In this document: positions 54,001 to 62,984 of the stretch, one piece after another
Numbering within the stretch: position 1 is the stretch's first letter
Layout of the letters: every line of letters begins with the position of its first letter
Translations under genes and position numbers: made by a program
Notes under the pieces: model-generated
Seen by the model: the letters and a program-made list of their open reading frames with translations, nothing else
Told to the model about the DNA's origin: nothing
Databases searched by the model: none
Source of the DNA: Muricauda sp. MAR_2010_75
GTDB lineage: Bacteria; Bacteroidota; Bacteroidia; Flavobacteriales; Flavobacteriaceae
DNA length: 64,000 bases
NCBI RefSeq assembly: GCF_000745185.1
Contig: NZ_JQNJ01000001.1
Coordinates: forward strand, 953,501-1,017,500
Reading direction: 5' to 3'

Positions 54001-55176
54001 ATGGAAGACATTAAGACCATATTGGAGCAAATTCCCATTCGGCACAATCTGGCATCACACATCATGTTAGTTGGTATTGTTCAAGGGCTGTTCCTGGTCC
54101 TGGTTATTTTTCTTAGAACGAAAAAAGGCTCTGAAATTCGACTGTTTGGGTGGGCTTTGTTGGTGCAATGTTTGGTGTTTGCGGACATTTACCTTTGTTA
54201 TACGGGACTTATGAAAAAGGTGCTGTTCCTAAATGATTCCACGGAAATTTTTGTCCTGCTCATAGCGCCTACATTATATTTTTTCTTGCATTCGTTGTTG
54301 AAACGAGAGCCCTTTTCGCTAAAAAAACAATGGTATCATTTTATACTGCCTGTTGCGTATGGATTGTCACAACTTAATTATACTTTGAGTCCACTGGAGG
54401 TGAAGCTCAATGCTTATTTAGGGGCTTATCATCGCGAATTGGGTTTTGTGGAGGTGCCTGAATCCATAAATTATTCCTACCATATCATTAAAGATAAGTT
54501 CCGGTGGATTTTGCTTTTCAGTTTTACATTCTACCTTGTCTTATCCTCAAGGTTGGTGGCCCAAACCTGGCGGAAAAAAGAAGTTTCAGCAAAAAACATT
54601 AAGGTGGACAAGTATGCCTTCTCCAGAAGTGCCGTACTATTTTTCTTGATTCTACTTGTGTTTATCTTTATGATTTTCCTAAACTATAATGATGATGGTG
54701 GTGATCACTATATTGCGATTTTTGGAACAGTGATCATCTTTATCACCTCCTTCTTTATTTTTTCCGAATCCCGTTTTTTTGAAAAATCTTGGATTGCAGA
54801 TAAGTACGAAACCCTTTCCACCAACTCGCTTCAATTTGAAGCCGTTGAACAATTTTTGATCGATACGGATTATTATTGCAAGCAAGATGTGTCCCTCAAA
54901 AACCTGGCCCTGGAACTCAATACCAATGCCAACACCGTTTCCAAATTGATCAACTCTAAAACCGGGATGAACTTTAATGACTTTATCAACAGTAAAAGAA
55001 TCCTACTTGCTAAAACCCGGTTGTTGGATGAAGAATTCGCCCACTTAACCGTTGAAGCTATCGGTCACTCTGTGGGTTTTCGGTCCAAATCTGCATTTTA
55101 TACCGCTTTTAAAAAGCATGTGGGAAGCTCTCCCTCCAGCTTTATGAAGCAAAAAAAGGAGCAAAAAGCTTCCTAA
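54001..55176 (+). CDS. membrane-bound AraC-family regulator
   Basis: This 391-residue protein has seven N-terminal membrane helices (about 18-255) and a C-terminal AraC DNA-binding domain (about 285-388). The latter shows two helix-turn-helix units: VSLKNLALELNTNANTVSKL and LTVEAIGHSVGFRSKSAFYT, followed by FKKHVGSSPSSF. This is a common flavobacterial layout in which a membrane sensor directly controls transcription. The acyltransferase gene 92 bases downstream is a plausible target. The signal is unknown. Confidence 0.9.
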   Translation: MEDIKTILEQIPIRHNLASHIMLVGIVQGLFLVLVIFLRTKKGSEIRLFGWALLVQCLVFADIYLCYTGLMKKVLFLNDSTEIFVLLIAPTLYFFLHSLLKREPFSLKKQWYHFILPVAYGLSQLNYTLSPLEVKLNAYLGAYHRELGFVEVPESINYSYHIIKDKFRWILLFSFTFYLVLSSRLVAQTWRKKEVSAKNIKVDKYAFSRSAVLFFLILLVFIFMIFLNYNDDGGDHYIAIFGTVIIFITSFFIFSESRFFEKSWIADKYETLSTNSLQFEAVEQFLIDTDYYCKQDVSLKNLALELNTNANTVSKLINSKTGMNFNDFINSKRILLAKTRLLDEEFAHLTVEAIGHSVGFRSKSAFYTAFKKHVGSSPSSFMKQKKEQKAS

Positions 55177-55268
55177 TTTCTCCCAAATTGTAATTCTGCA
55201 CGTTTTGAGAGCCCAAAAACTGTATCATTTTGCCGTGTTACCGCAACTTTGGTTAAAATTCATCTAGT

Positions 55269-56408
55269 ATGCAGGCAAAAATCAGACGCTACGATTTAGA
55301 TTGGCTACGGGTCATCGTTTTTGGACTCCTTATTTTTTACCATGTGGGTATGTTCTTTGTACCCTGGGGGTGGCACATTAAAAACAATAATATATATGAC
55401 TGGTTGCAATGGCCCATGCTGTTTTTAAACCAATGGCGTTTGCCCATTCTTTTTGTTATTTCAGGGATGGGTACTTATTATGCATTTGGAAAGCGAACGG
55501 TTCGACAGTTTAATTGGGAGCGGTTCAAACGCTTGGGCATTCCCCTCATTTTTGGCATGTTGTTCATTGTACCTCCACAGATTTACTTTGAACGTGTGGC
55601 CAATGCTCAGTTCACAGGTTCATACTGGGAATTTTTCACAACAGCGGCCCGAGATGGTATTTATCCCGAGGGGAATTTCTCATGGCACCACCTTTGGTTT
55701 TTGCCTTACCTACTCGTTTTTTCTTGGGCTTTATCCCCTATTTTCATCCGAATTCGAAAAAGACCGGGGAAGTTTGTGCAATGGACAAAACGCCTTGTAG
55801 CCAAACCGTTGGGGTTATACTGGTTTATTCTGCCACTATATCTTTGGGAAGCTTTGGTGGAACCTTTTTTTGACATTACCCATGATCTCATCCACGATTG
55901 GTTTGCCATCATCAACTACAGTACGCTTTTCTTTTTCGGGTTCGTATTGATCTCGCTGGGCGATACTTTTTGGCTAAGTGTTAAAAAAATAAAGAAAAAA
56001 GCCTTGATTATGGGATTGATATGCTTTACGGGGCTCATCATTTCTTGGCAATTTGAGGATGGATATGCCAGACATTTCACAGAGGCATTTTTAAAAGTAG
56101 CCAATCTTTGGAGTTGGATTCTAGTTCTATTTGCCTACGCGGCCCAATATTTAAATCGTCCTAGCAAGACATTGGCCTATGCCAACCGTGCGGTCTACCC
56201 GTTTTACATTTTGCATCAAACCACAACGATTACCATTGGGTACTATCTAATGGATTTGGATTGGGGTTTTTTCCCAAAAGCAATCATTTTGGTCGTGGGC
56301 ACTTTTGGCATTAGTTGGCTCATCTATGATTTGATCATTCTTCGGATTCCGCTTTTACACCCTTTGTTTGGACTAAAACCAAGGCAAAAAGAAATAGTTA
56401 CAGCTTAA
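55269..56408 (+). CDS. integral membrane acyltransferase (acyltransferase family 3)
   Basis: This 379-residue protein has about ten membrane helices. It starts RRYDLDWLRVIVFGLLIFYH, with Arg and His in the first helix as in acyltransferase-3 proteins, and FVISGMGTYYAF in helix two. These enzymes put acyl groups on sugars or lipids at the membrane (OpgC/OafA type). The acceptor is unknown. It is on the same strand as the AraC-type gene 92 bases upstream, which may regulate it, and no glycosyltransferases are near. Confidence 0.88.
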   Translation: MQAKIRRYDLDWLRVIVFGLLIFYHVGMFFVPWGWHIKNNNIYDWLQWPMLFLNQWRLPILFVISGMGTYYAFGKRTVRQFNWERFKRLGIPLIFGMLFIVPPQIYFERVANAQFTGSYWEFFTTAARDGIYPEGNFSWHHLWFLPYLLVFSWALSPIFIRIRKRPGKFVQWTKRLVAKPLGLYWFILPLYLWEALVEPFFDITHDLIHDWFAIINYSTLFFFGFVLISLGDTFWLSVKKIKKKALIMGLICFTGLIISWQFEDGYARHFTEAFLKVANLWSWILVLFAYAAQYLNRPSKTLAYANRAVYPFYILHQTTTITIGYYLMDLDWGFFPKAIILVVGTFGISWLIYDLIILRIPLLHPLFGLKPRQKEIVTA

Positions 56409-56482
56409 CGATTTAACGCCACTTTATCATCTTCATGGCAAGGTATTTGCTAACTTTATAATTATCTATCGACCAAGTTGCT

Positions 56483-57124
56483 ATGAAAAAGCTTGTATTG
56501 TTTTTAATGGGTTTTGCGGTGGGAATTATTTCCCTTCACGCACAATCTGATATCCCTACAACCCGTCCCCTACAAATTGGCGACAACAACAATTTGGATG
56601 TCAAGGCCAGCAACCAAGGAACTTCCCTACGTATGCCTTCCGTACTTGATGAGAGTTTAACCTCCGACAATGAAAAGCCCGGTGTTCAAATGCTACCCGA
56701 CAGGGAGCTCCTCCAGGCGGGACACGATATGGTAATTGACCCTAAAGTGGGTGAAAAAGAGAAGAAAGGCTCCAATGAACATTTTGGGGATCAATATTTG
56801 GGTGATTTAAAAACCACCTCAAAATTTGTGGGTATTGTGTGCCGAGACCATGAGTATGTGGATGGCGACCGAATAAAAATCTACCTCAACGGCGAAGTGG
56901 TGGAATACAATTTGTTACTTTCAGGTTCCTTTAGAGGGGTTAATCTTGATTTGACCCAAGGCTTCAACCGAATTGAGTTTGAAGCTTTGAACCAAGGATC
57001 ATCCGGTCCCAATACGGCTCAAGTTGTGGTAGCTGATGAAAAAGGTCAAGTAATCCATAACAATCGTTGGAATCTCTCCACAGGCTCCAAAGCCAGTCTC
57101 ATCATTGTTAAAGAAGAAGAGTAA
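56483..57124 (+). CDS. small secreted protein of unknown function
   Basis: This 213-residue protein has a signal peptide (cleaved about after LHAQ, residue 21), a low-complexity polar stretch, then a beta-rich domain (about 95-210) with HEYVDGDRIKIYLNGEVVEY and LDLTQGFNRIEFEALNQG. The latter looks like a beta-sandwich that binds calcium or sugar; I cannot place it in a family. It ends one base before the convergent acylase gene. The function is unknown; extracellular or periplasmic location is clear. Confidence 0.7.
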   Translation: MKKLVLFLMGFAVGIISLHAQSDIPTTRPLQIGDNNNLDVKASNQGTSLRMPSVLDESLTSDNEKPGVQMLPDRELLQAGHDMVIDPKVGEKEKKGSNEHFGDQYLGDLKTTSKFVGIVCRDHEYVDGDRIKIYLNGEVVEYNLLLSGSFRGVNLDLTQGFNRIEFEALNQGSSGPNTAQVVVADEKGQVIHNNRWNLSTGSKASLIIVKEEE

Positions 57125-59287
57125 TCATTCCCCCGGCTTGTACGTCCGCTCAGCTCTTTTCAACACATCTTCCTTGTAATAAGCGGCATCCTTGAATTGC
57201 TTGTCCGCATAGCGTTGCGCCTGATCATTAAAATGGGGAGAATCTGGGTCGCCACTCTGACCACCGGCTAACATGGTCTTTGCTTTTACCTTATCTCCAA
57301 ACTCTACCACGGCTACAAAGCTGTTGCCACGGGTTCCGTAGATTTTCTTGGTACCATTGTCATATCGCGCACCATACGCGGCCAAAGCCCCCCAACGACC
57401 ACTGGCAAAACCAATAGGGATACTGGGTTTGGCATCATCAAAAGGTTGACGAATATCCCCGTTCAAACGTTGATAGCGATTGACCTCGCCCCAAGGCATT
57501 TCCCACGTGCCAAAATCGTTCTCCAATTGATGAACAACTTCTTCGAACATTTCCAATTTTCTGGAATTGGGCCAATCACTTCCCCAATAGTTGACCCACT
57601 GCATCGGATACATGCCCTCTGTCCTTTCCGCTTTTGCGTAGCAATGGGTTCCATAATAATGTGCCAAAGTCATCGCCACAGATGCTTTAGATGTGGTAAA
57701 ATTCCATTCCCGCAATACTTGAATCGGTTCTTTTAAAGCTGGAATTGGATTTGTATCATAAGCTTTCACCAAGCCTGGAATCAAAGCCTCAAAAGCAGGT
57801 AAATACGGGTCGTGCGCCAATTCAATTAAACTGTCCAAGGTATAGCCACTACGTCCCGTCAGTAGTTCAATGGCATGTATACCCCTAAAATTTTCTTGAT
57901 CGCGCGACATATAATTTGGATAATCTTCCCGTTTTGGACTGTATTCCAACGCCGAAGTGTAAGGGGTAGAATTACAGTTCTGAATCCACCCATTTTCTGG
58001 GTTCAATACCAAAATATTCTCGTCGACCGTATGTAATCCTTGCCAATCGGTTTTGGGATTGTGTCCATCGACAGGCTGGGTGTAATCAAAAATGGTATCA
58101 CGTTTTGGCACAAAATTGCCGTGGAAATAAGCAATATTACCTTCAGCATCAGCATAAACCGTATTGTTTGAGGAGTTGGTTCGGATGTCCATCATCTCCC
58201 TGAAACCTTCATATCCATCCTGTTTGGTTCGGATGTAGGATTGTTCCAAAGCCTTCACCGGTTCCCACATCATGGCCGAAGCCGTCCACTGGCCATCCAC
58301 CAAATGGGTGATGGGTCCATGATGAGTGCGATAAACGGGAAAGGTCTTTTCTTTTAAAAAGTCTCCATCCTTGTACTTTAAAGTGACTTCCAAAGAATCC
58401 ACTGGACGTAATTCCTCACCATATTGATAGAAAAGTTGGCCATCATTCTTGACCAAAGTTTCCTTGAATTCATCCATCACATCGGTATAGGTTGAAGTGT
58501 GCATCCACCCCGTTTTCTCATTGAAGCCCTGATAGACAAAAAATTGACCCCAAGTTACCGCGCCGTAGGCATTCAACCCTTCTTCACTGACCACATGCAC
58601 CTCACCCCGAAAATAAAATGAAGTATGTGGATTGATCAAGAGCATGGCATTCCCCGATTGCGTCAGTTTTCCCGAGATAGCAATCCCGTTGGAGCCTTGG
58701 GGTTCGGCCATTTCAGCTTCTTTTTGGAGTTCTAGTTCTTCCATTTCAGGAAGTTCCATACCACTTTCATAAAACCTTTTGATTTTTTCTGTGGAAATGC
58801 GCTCGATGTCCCCTCCAATGGATCCCTCACTGAAATACATGGGCATCCAAGGTTCAAAATGGGTGAGTAGTTTGGGTTTTACCTCGGGATGGGTGTGCAG
58901 ATAATAGTTGATGCCATCTGCAAAGGCATCACAAAGCTTTTTCAGCCATTCGGGGCTGCTCTCATATTTGGCGATGGCCTCTTCTTCGGTCATGAACAGA
59001 TTGGCACGCAGGTCACTGTAGATAGCTTCCTCACCCTCAACTTCGGCCAATCGGCCTGTGGCCCAAATGTAATTTTGTTCCACCCGATTAAAATCATCCT
59101 CACATTGGGCGTACAACAATCCGAATACGGCATCGGCATCAGTTTTGCCATAAATGTGGGGCACCCCAAAATCATCCCGAATAATGGTAATATTCTCAGC
59201 TTGTGCTTTCCATTTGTCAACTTGGGTCTGTGGTTGTTTGGAACAGGAAAGAAATATGAATAGGACGGTCAGGATTGCAATTCTCAT
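57125..59287 (-). CDS. penicillin-acylase-type (S45) Ntn hydrolase lipoprotein
   Basis: I start at the ATG at 59287, giving 720 residues and the lipobox FIFLSCSKQ (Cys15). S45 proteins are self-cleaved: the catalytic Ser is expected at the new N-terminus of the large chain, here Ser199 in PQGSNGIAISGK. The block SNNTVYADAEGNIAYFHGN and the C-terminal LAGGQSGDPDSPHFNDQ are also typical of acylases. It would cleave amides such as acyl-homoserine lactones or beta-lactam side chains; the physiological substrate is unknown. It is convergent with the small secreted protein and stands upstream of a TPM gene. Confidence 0.9.
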   Translation of the reverse strand: MRIAILTVLFIFLSCSKQPQTQVDKWKAQAENITIIRDDFGVPHIYGKTDADAVFGLLYAQCEDDFNRVEQNYIWATGRLAEVEGEEAIYSDLRANLFMTEEEAIAKYESSPEWLKKLCDAFADGINYYLHTHPEVKPKLLTHFEPWMPMYFSEGSIGGDIERISTEKIKRFYESGMELPEMEELELQKEAEMAEPQGSNGIAISGKLTQSGNAMLLINPHTSFYFRGEVHVVSEEGLNAYGAVTWGQFFVYQGFNEKTGWMHTSTYTDVMDEFKETLVKNDGQLFYQYGEELRPVDSLEVTLKYKDGDFLKEKTFPVYRTHHGPITHLVDGQWTASAMMWEPVKALEQSYIRTKQDGYEGFREMMDIRTNSSNNTVYADAEGNIAYFHGNFVPKRDTIFDYTQPVDGHNPKTDWQGLHTVDENILVLNPENGWIQNCNSTPYTSALEYSPKREDYPNYMSRDQENFRGIHAIELLTGRSGYTLDSLIELAHDPYLPAFEALIPGLVKAYDTNPIPALKEPIQVLREWNFTTSKASVAMTLAHYYGTHCYAKAERTEGMYPMQWVNYWGSDWPNSRKLEMFEEVVHQLENDFGTWEMPWGEVNRYQRLNGDIRQPFDDAKPSIPIGFASGRWGALAAYGARYDNGTKKIYGTRGNSFVAVVEFGDKVKAKTMLAGGQSGDPDSPHFNDQAQRYADKQFKDAAYYKEDVLKRAERTYKPGE

Positions 59288-59338
59288 CTCGGGGTTTTGT
59301 TTCGTTAGCAACGTGAAAATACGTCAAATGAAAAACAA

Positions 59339-60379
59339 TTACCAACTTCCGCTGGCACCACCGCCTCCAGAGCTTCCGCCACCTCCTGAAAAACTGCTGG
59401 AACTTCCCCCAGAAGAGGAGCTGGAACCAAAAGAATGACTCCCTCCAGAAGAAAAGGTCTTGCTCATATAGGTACTATCCGACTTGACTAATGAAAGTTT
59501 GAAATCTTCCTTGCCCTTGATCAAAATCTTCAGGATTGCCAAGGTTATGGCAACCACAAAGAACCCAATAGGCACAAGATACACCAAAGTGGTATTCAAG
59601 CTTATGTTATCTGGGTCAAAATCGAATCCAAAGACCAGAACAAGAAAAAACAGTGGCATAAGCATAAAAACCAATCCAAAAGCAACTATCATAATGGTAG
59701 GGATAAACATGAATATTCCTGGAACAAGCCCGAGTTTTCCAATAAATATTCCCCTGAACATCTCCACGAGATTGGAATACCCCTTATAAAAAACGAAACC
59801 TCCAGCCGCTATGAACACGGATAGGAAAAGTGTCATGAGCAGTATAGCCCACCATGGAAATTCACCTTCGCTTTCTATCTCTTGTCTAAATTCCTCAAGG
59901 GCCTCTGGATCATTAAGAAATGTAATGATTTGGTCTGTGGCCAAGTCCAGTCCTCCAAAATAATCCTCCTCCTTAAATTTGGGAATCATGGTATTTCTGA
60001 TGATGCGCGAAGCAACCGCATCGGTGATATAGGGTTCCAATCCATAGCCCACCTCAATTCGCACTTCCCTGTCAAGTTTGGAGAAAAGAATCAAAATACC
60101 ATTATCCTTTTCGTCTTGTCCCAATTTATTTTGGTTGAACGCACCGTGGGCATACTGCTCAATAGTTTCAGAACCCAATTCGTTTATGGTAAGAATGACC
60201 AATTGGTTGGTGGTCTCCGTTTCAAATTGGGTGAGCTTTGCCCGTAAACCTTCAAGCTGCGGTTGGGTAAAAATCTGGGCGTTGTCGGTGACAATCTCGG
60301 TCAGTTTTGGGTATTCTTCCTGTGCAGCACACAAAGCGAAAACCAAAAATAGAAAACTGAACCATTCTGCTTTTAGCAT
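59339..60379 (-). CDS. TPM-domain membrane protein
   Basis: I start at the ATG at 60379, giving 346 residues with a signal peptide (cleaved about after CAAQ). The TPM domain (about 22-145) starts LTEIVTDNAQIF and holds KDNGILILFSKLDREVRIEVGYGLE. Three membrane helices follow (about 173-193, 225-250, 265-290) and the last 40 residues are Gly/Ser-rich, ending GGGGASGSW. TPM proteins have been linked to photosystem repair in plants and to phosphatase activity; the bacterial role is unknown. Its gene is leftward, 51 bases upstream of the acylase. Confidence 0.86.
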   Translation of the reverse strand: MLKAEWFSFLFLVFALCAAQEEYPKLTEIVTDNAQIFTQPQLEGLRAKLTQFETETTNQLVILTINELGSETIEQYAHGAFNQNKLGQDEKDNGILILFSKLDREVRIEVGYGLEPYITDAVASRIIRNTMIPKFKEEDYFGGLDLATDQIITFLNDPEALEEFRQEIESEGEFPWWAILLMTLFLSVFIAAGGFVFYKGYSNLVEMFRGIFIGKLGLVPGIFMFIPTIMIVAFGLVFMLMPLFFLVLVFGFDFDPDNISLNTTLVYLVPIGFFVVAITLAILKILIKGKEDFKLSLVKSDSTYMSKTFSSGGSHSFGSSSSSGGSSSSFSGGGGSSGGGGASGSW

Positions 60380-60498
60380 AATCTTTTTGTTATTCAAGCA
60401 GTTAAATATACCATTTGTAATCTTTCCAAACTTAAAAACCGACCCCTTCGGCATCTTTTTAATTAGCCGTAACTTGCAACCTCTTTCTCAAAATTGTT

Positions 60499-62235
60499 AT
60501 GCCCGAAAAAAAAGTAAGCATCTTAACCGCTTTTAAAACCATAATTTGGCCAAAACGCAAGCTCGTTTTTATTGGTCTTTTTTTGATTGCTATCAGCAAA
60601 GCGGCCAGTTTTGTTGCACCTATTGCTTCCAAATACCTTATTGATGACGTTATTGTAAAGAAAGATGTCAACATGCTTAAATATTTGGTTGCAGGGGTCA
60701 TGTTGGCCATTTTTGTGCAGGCGGTCACCTCCTTTTTATTGACCAAGATTTTAAGTGTACAGGCCCAGTATTTAATTTCTGAGCTTAGGGCACAAGTGCA
60801 GAAAAAAGTGCTGGCCCTTCCCGTTCGATTTTTTGACAATGCAAAGTCAGGCGCTTTGGTATCCCGAATTATGTCCGATGTTGAGGGCGTCCGAAACTTA
60901 ATTGGCACAGGTTTGGTTCAATTGGTTGGCGGTATCATTACGGCCGTAGTTTCCTTGACCTTACTCATGGAAATCAGTGTTTTTATGACCCTTTTTACCT
61001 TTATTCCCTTAACGATATTTGCCATAATCGCACTCAAAGCCTTTAAAATAATTCGACCCATTTTCAGAAATAGAGGGAAAATTAATGCCGAAGTAAAAGG
61101 TAGGTTGACCGAAACTTTGGGCGGCATACGTGTCATCAAAGGTTTTAATGCGGAAAAACAGGAAGAGGAAGTTTTTGAGGTTGGTGTGGAACGCTTGTAT
61201 GAAAATGTAAAAAAGAGTTTGACCACCACCGCATTTATGACAAGTTCTTCCACCTTTTTACTAGGGGTTGCAACCACCAGTGTCATGGGGTTTGGAGGTT
61301 ATAAGATAATTCAGGACACCTTAACTATTGGAGAGTTTGTGGAGTTTACGGTATTGTTGGGACTCATGATTGCCCCTATTGTGCAAATGAGCAGTGTAGG
61401 GAGTCAATTGACCGAAGCTTTGGCAGGTTTGGACCGCACCGAAGAATTAATGAATTTGGACGAGGAGTCAGATGAGGAAAACCGTACCATTTTATTGGAG
61501 AGGGTAGTTGGGCGTATGTCCTTTACCGATGTTTCCTTTTCCTATGAAGAGGATAAGGAAGTATTGCACAACATCAGTTTTGATGTGGACCCTGGGCAGG
61601 TCATCGCCCTGGTAGGAAGTTCTGGATCGGGAAAATCCACCATTGCGGGTTTGGCTGCCAGTTTTTTAAACCCCGATTCAGGAACCATCACCATCGATGG
61701 ACACGATTTATCCAAAGTGAACCTGAACAGTTTTAGACAACATTTGGGTGTGGTGCTGCAAGATGATTTTTTGTTTGAGGGTACGATTCGCGAAAATATA
61801 CTTTTCCCTAGACCCAATGCCAGCGAAGAAAAATTACTGGAGGCGGTGAAAGCGGCCTATGTTGATGAATTCACGGACCGATTTGACAAAGGTCTGGACA
61901 CCCTTATCGGAGAGCGGGGCGTAAAACTTTCGGGAGGTCAACGTCAACGGATTGCCATTGCCAGAGCTATCTTGGCCAACCCTAAAATCCTGATTTTGGA
62001 CGAGGCCACTTCAAGTTTGGACACCGAATCCGAAGCGCTTATTCAAAAAAGTTTAGGCGAATTGACCAAGGGAAGAACAACTTTTGTAATAGCACACCGA
62101 TTGAGCACCATTCGCAAAGCTGACCAAATATTGGTGATTGAAAACGGCCATATCCTGGAACAGGGAACACACGAAACACTGATAGCTTCCGAAGGAAGGT
62201 ATTTCAATTTATTTACCTACCAAGCAAGAATTTAA
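60499..62235 (+). CDS. ABC transporter, fused permease and ATPase (MsbA/exporter type)
   Basis: This 578-residue half-transporter has six membrane helices (about 20-305) and a C-terminal ATPase domain: Walker A LVGSSGSGKST (about 370-380), signature LSGGQRQRIAIAR, Walker B ILILDEATSSLD, and H-loop IAHRLS. It dimerises to export lipids, drugs or peptides. MsbA-like lipid export is possible since no dedicated substrate gene is nearby. The TAA shares bases with the ferredoxin TAA of the other strand (TTAA, 62232-62235). Confidence 0.93.
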   Translation: MPEKKVSILTAFKTIIWPKRKLVFIGLFLIAISKAASFVAPIASKYLIDDVIVKKDVNMLKYLVAGVMLAIFVQAVTSFLLTKILSVQAQYLISELRAQVQKKVLALPVRFFDNAKSGALVSRIMSDVEGVRNLIGTGLVQLVGGIITAVVSLTLLMEISVFMTLFTFIPLTIFAIIALKAFKIIRPIFRNRGKINAEVKGRLTETLGGIRVIKGFNAEKQEEEVFEVGVERLYENVKKSLTTTAFMTSSSTFLLGVATTSVMGFGGYKIIQDTLTIGEFVEFTVLLGLMIAPIVQMSSVGSQLTEALAGLDRTEELMNLDEESDEENRTILLERVVGRMSFTDVSFSYEEDKEVLHNISFDVDPGQVIALVGSSGSGKSTIAGLAASFLNPDSGTITIDGHDLSKVNLNSFRQHLGVVLQDDFLFEGTIRENILFPRPNASEEKLLEAVKAAYVDEFTDRFDKGLDTLIGERGVKLSGGQRQRIAIARAILANPKILILDEATSSLDTESEALIQKSLGELTKGRTTFVIAHRLSTIRKADQILVIENGHILEQGTHETLIASEGRYFNLFTYQARI

Positions 62236-62564
62236 GCTTCTTCCGGTGCCAGTTCCACTTCCAGCCCATCCAAATCTTCGGTAATATGGAGTTGGCAGCC
62301 CAATCGGCTATTGTCCTTCACAAAAAAAGCTTCGGCCAACATGGCTTCTTCATCATCCGATTTTTCCGGAAGTTGATGATCGGATTGTATGTAGCACTGG
62401 CATGAGGCGCACATGGCCATGCCTCCACAGATTCCAATGGTCCCCTCAGGAGCCAATTCGTAGGAGCGTACCACCTCCATCAGGTTCATGTTCATATCGG
62501 TTGGGGCATCCACTTCGTGGGAAACACCTTCTCGGTCAGTAATCTTTAGTTTGATATCACTCAT
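62232..62564 (-). CDS. adrenodoxin-type [2Fe-2S] ferredoxin
   Basis: This 110-residue protein holds the cluster ligands Cys46, Cys52, Cys55 and Cys90 in the spacing C-x5-C-x2-C...C (CGGMAMCASCQCY), the vertebrate/adrenodoxin type used by Fe-S assembly and P450 partners rather than the plant type. It carries electrons from the ferredoxin reductase encoded 400 bases upstream on the same strand. A four-helix-bundle gene lies between the two. Cys57 is an extra cysteine and probably not a ligand. Confidence 0.92.
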   Translation of the reverse strand: MSDIKLKITDREGVSHEVDAPTDMNMNLMEVVRSYELAPEGTIGICGGMAMCASCQCYIQSDHQLPEKSDDEEAMLAEAFFVKDNSRLGCQLHITEDLDGLEVELAPEEA

Positions 62565-62589
62565 TCTATTTCGTAGGGTATAGGAATTA

Positions 62590-62605
62590 GGGGTTAGGAA
62601 TTAGT
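62590..62605. repeat. left inverted repeat of the four-helix-bundle cassette
   Basis: GGGGTTAGGAATTAGT is the inverse of ACTAATTACTAACCAC at 62966-62981 at 14 of 16 positions. The two copies bracket the four-helix-bundle gene, and the left one includes its stop codon. A related TAGGAATTAG stands just before it (62581-62590). This is the form of a small mobile or REP-like element. Confidence 0.6.
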
Positions 62606-62950
62606 CTTCATAGATTTTATCAATCCATACAGTAATTTCGAGACTTCATTGGTAACCTGAATTATTTCGTCTGCTCTTCCTTTTGCCAACAAATTTAATT
62701 TAACAGAAAGATAAATCATAGATCTTACTTCACTATTGGAACCAAAAGCGTAGAATAAAAACTTGGAAAAGTCAGCATTGGAACTTCTTTCAAAGCCTTC
62801 GGCGATATTATTGGATACTGAAACAGAAGCTCTTCTTATTTGATCCCTGAAACCAAAATCTTTACATCCATGGAAATCATTATAAATAATAATAGCAAGT
62901 TCTTGAGCTTTTTGCCAGACAATCAAATCTTCGAACCTCTGAACCGCCAT
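62594..62950 (-). CDS. four-helix-bundle protein (23S rRNA intervening-sequence family)
   Basis: This 118-residue protein starts at the ATG at 62950 and reads VQRFEDLIVWQKAQELAI, the opening typical of the family, followed by FRDQIRRASVSVSNNIAEGFER (about residues 37-58) and FYAFGSNSEVRSMIYLS. Relatives are encoded in intervening sequences of 23S rRNA genes and in retroelements (Avd-type). The function is unknown. It splits the ferredoxin reductase and ferredoxin genes and is bracketed by inverted repeats. No reverse transcriptase, template repeat or rRNA is nearby, so a diversity-generating retroelement is not supported. Confidence 0.88.
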   Translation of the reverse strand: MAVQRFEDLIVWQKAQELAIIIYNDFHGCKDFGFRDQIRRASVSVSNNIAEGFERSSNADFSKFLFYAFGSNSEVRSMIYLSVKLNLLAKGRADEIIQVTNEVSKLLYGLIKSMKTNS

Positions 62951-62965
62951 ACCCAACTCCTGTGT

Positions 62966-62981
62966 ACTAATTACTAACCAC
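62966..62981. repeat. right inverted repeat of the four-helix-bundle cassette
   Basis: ACTAATTACTAACCAC matches the inverse of the left repeat at 62590-62605 at 14 of 16 positions. It ends three bases before the stop codon of the ferredoxin reductase gene, with the cassette gene's start codon 16 bases inside it. Confidence 0.6.
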
Positions 62982-62984
62982 TTA

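Noticed and set aside
62594..62950. Diversity-generating retroelement accessory gene
   Set aside because: Neither a reverse transcriptase nor template/variable repeats can be found within the window.
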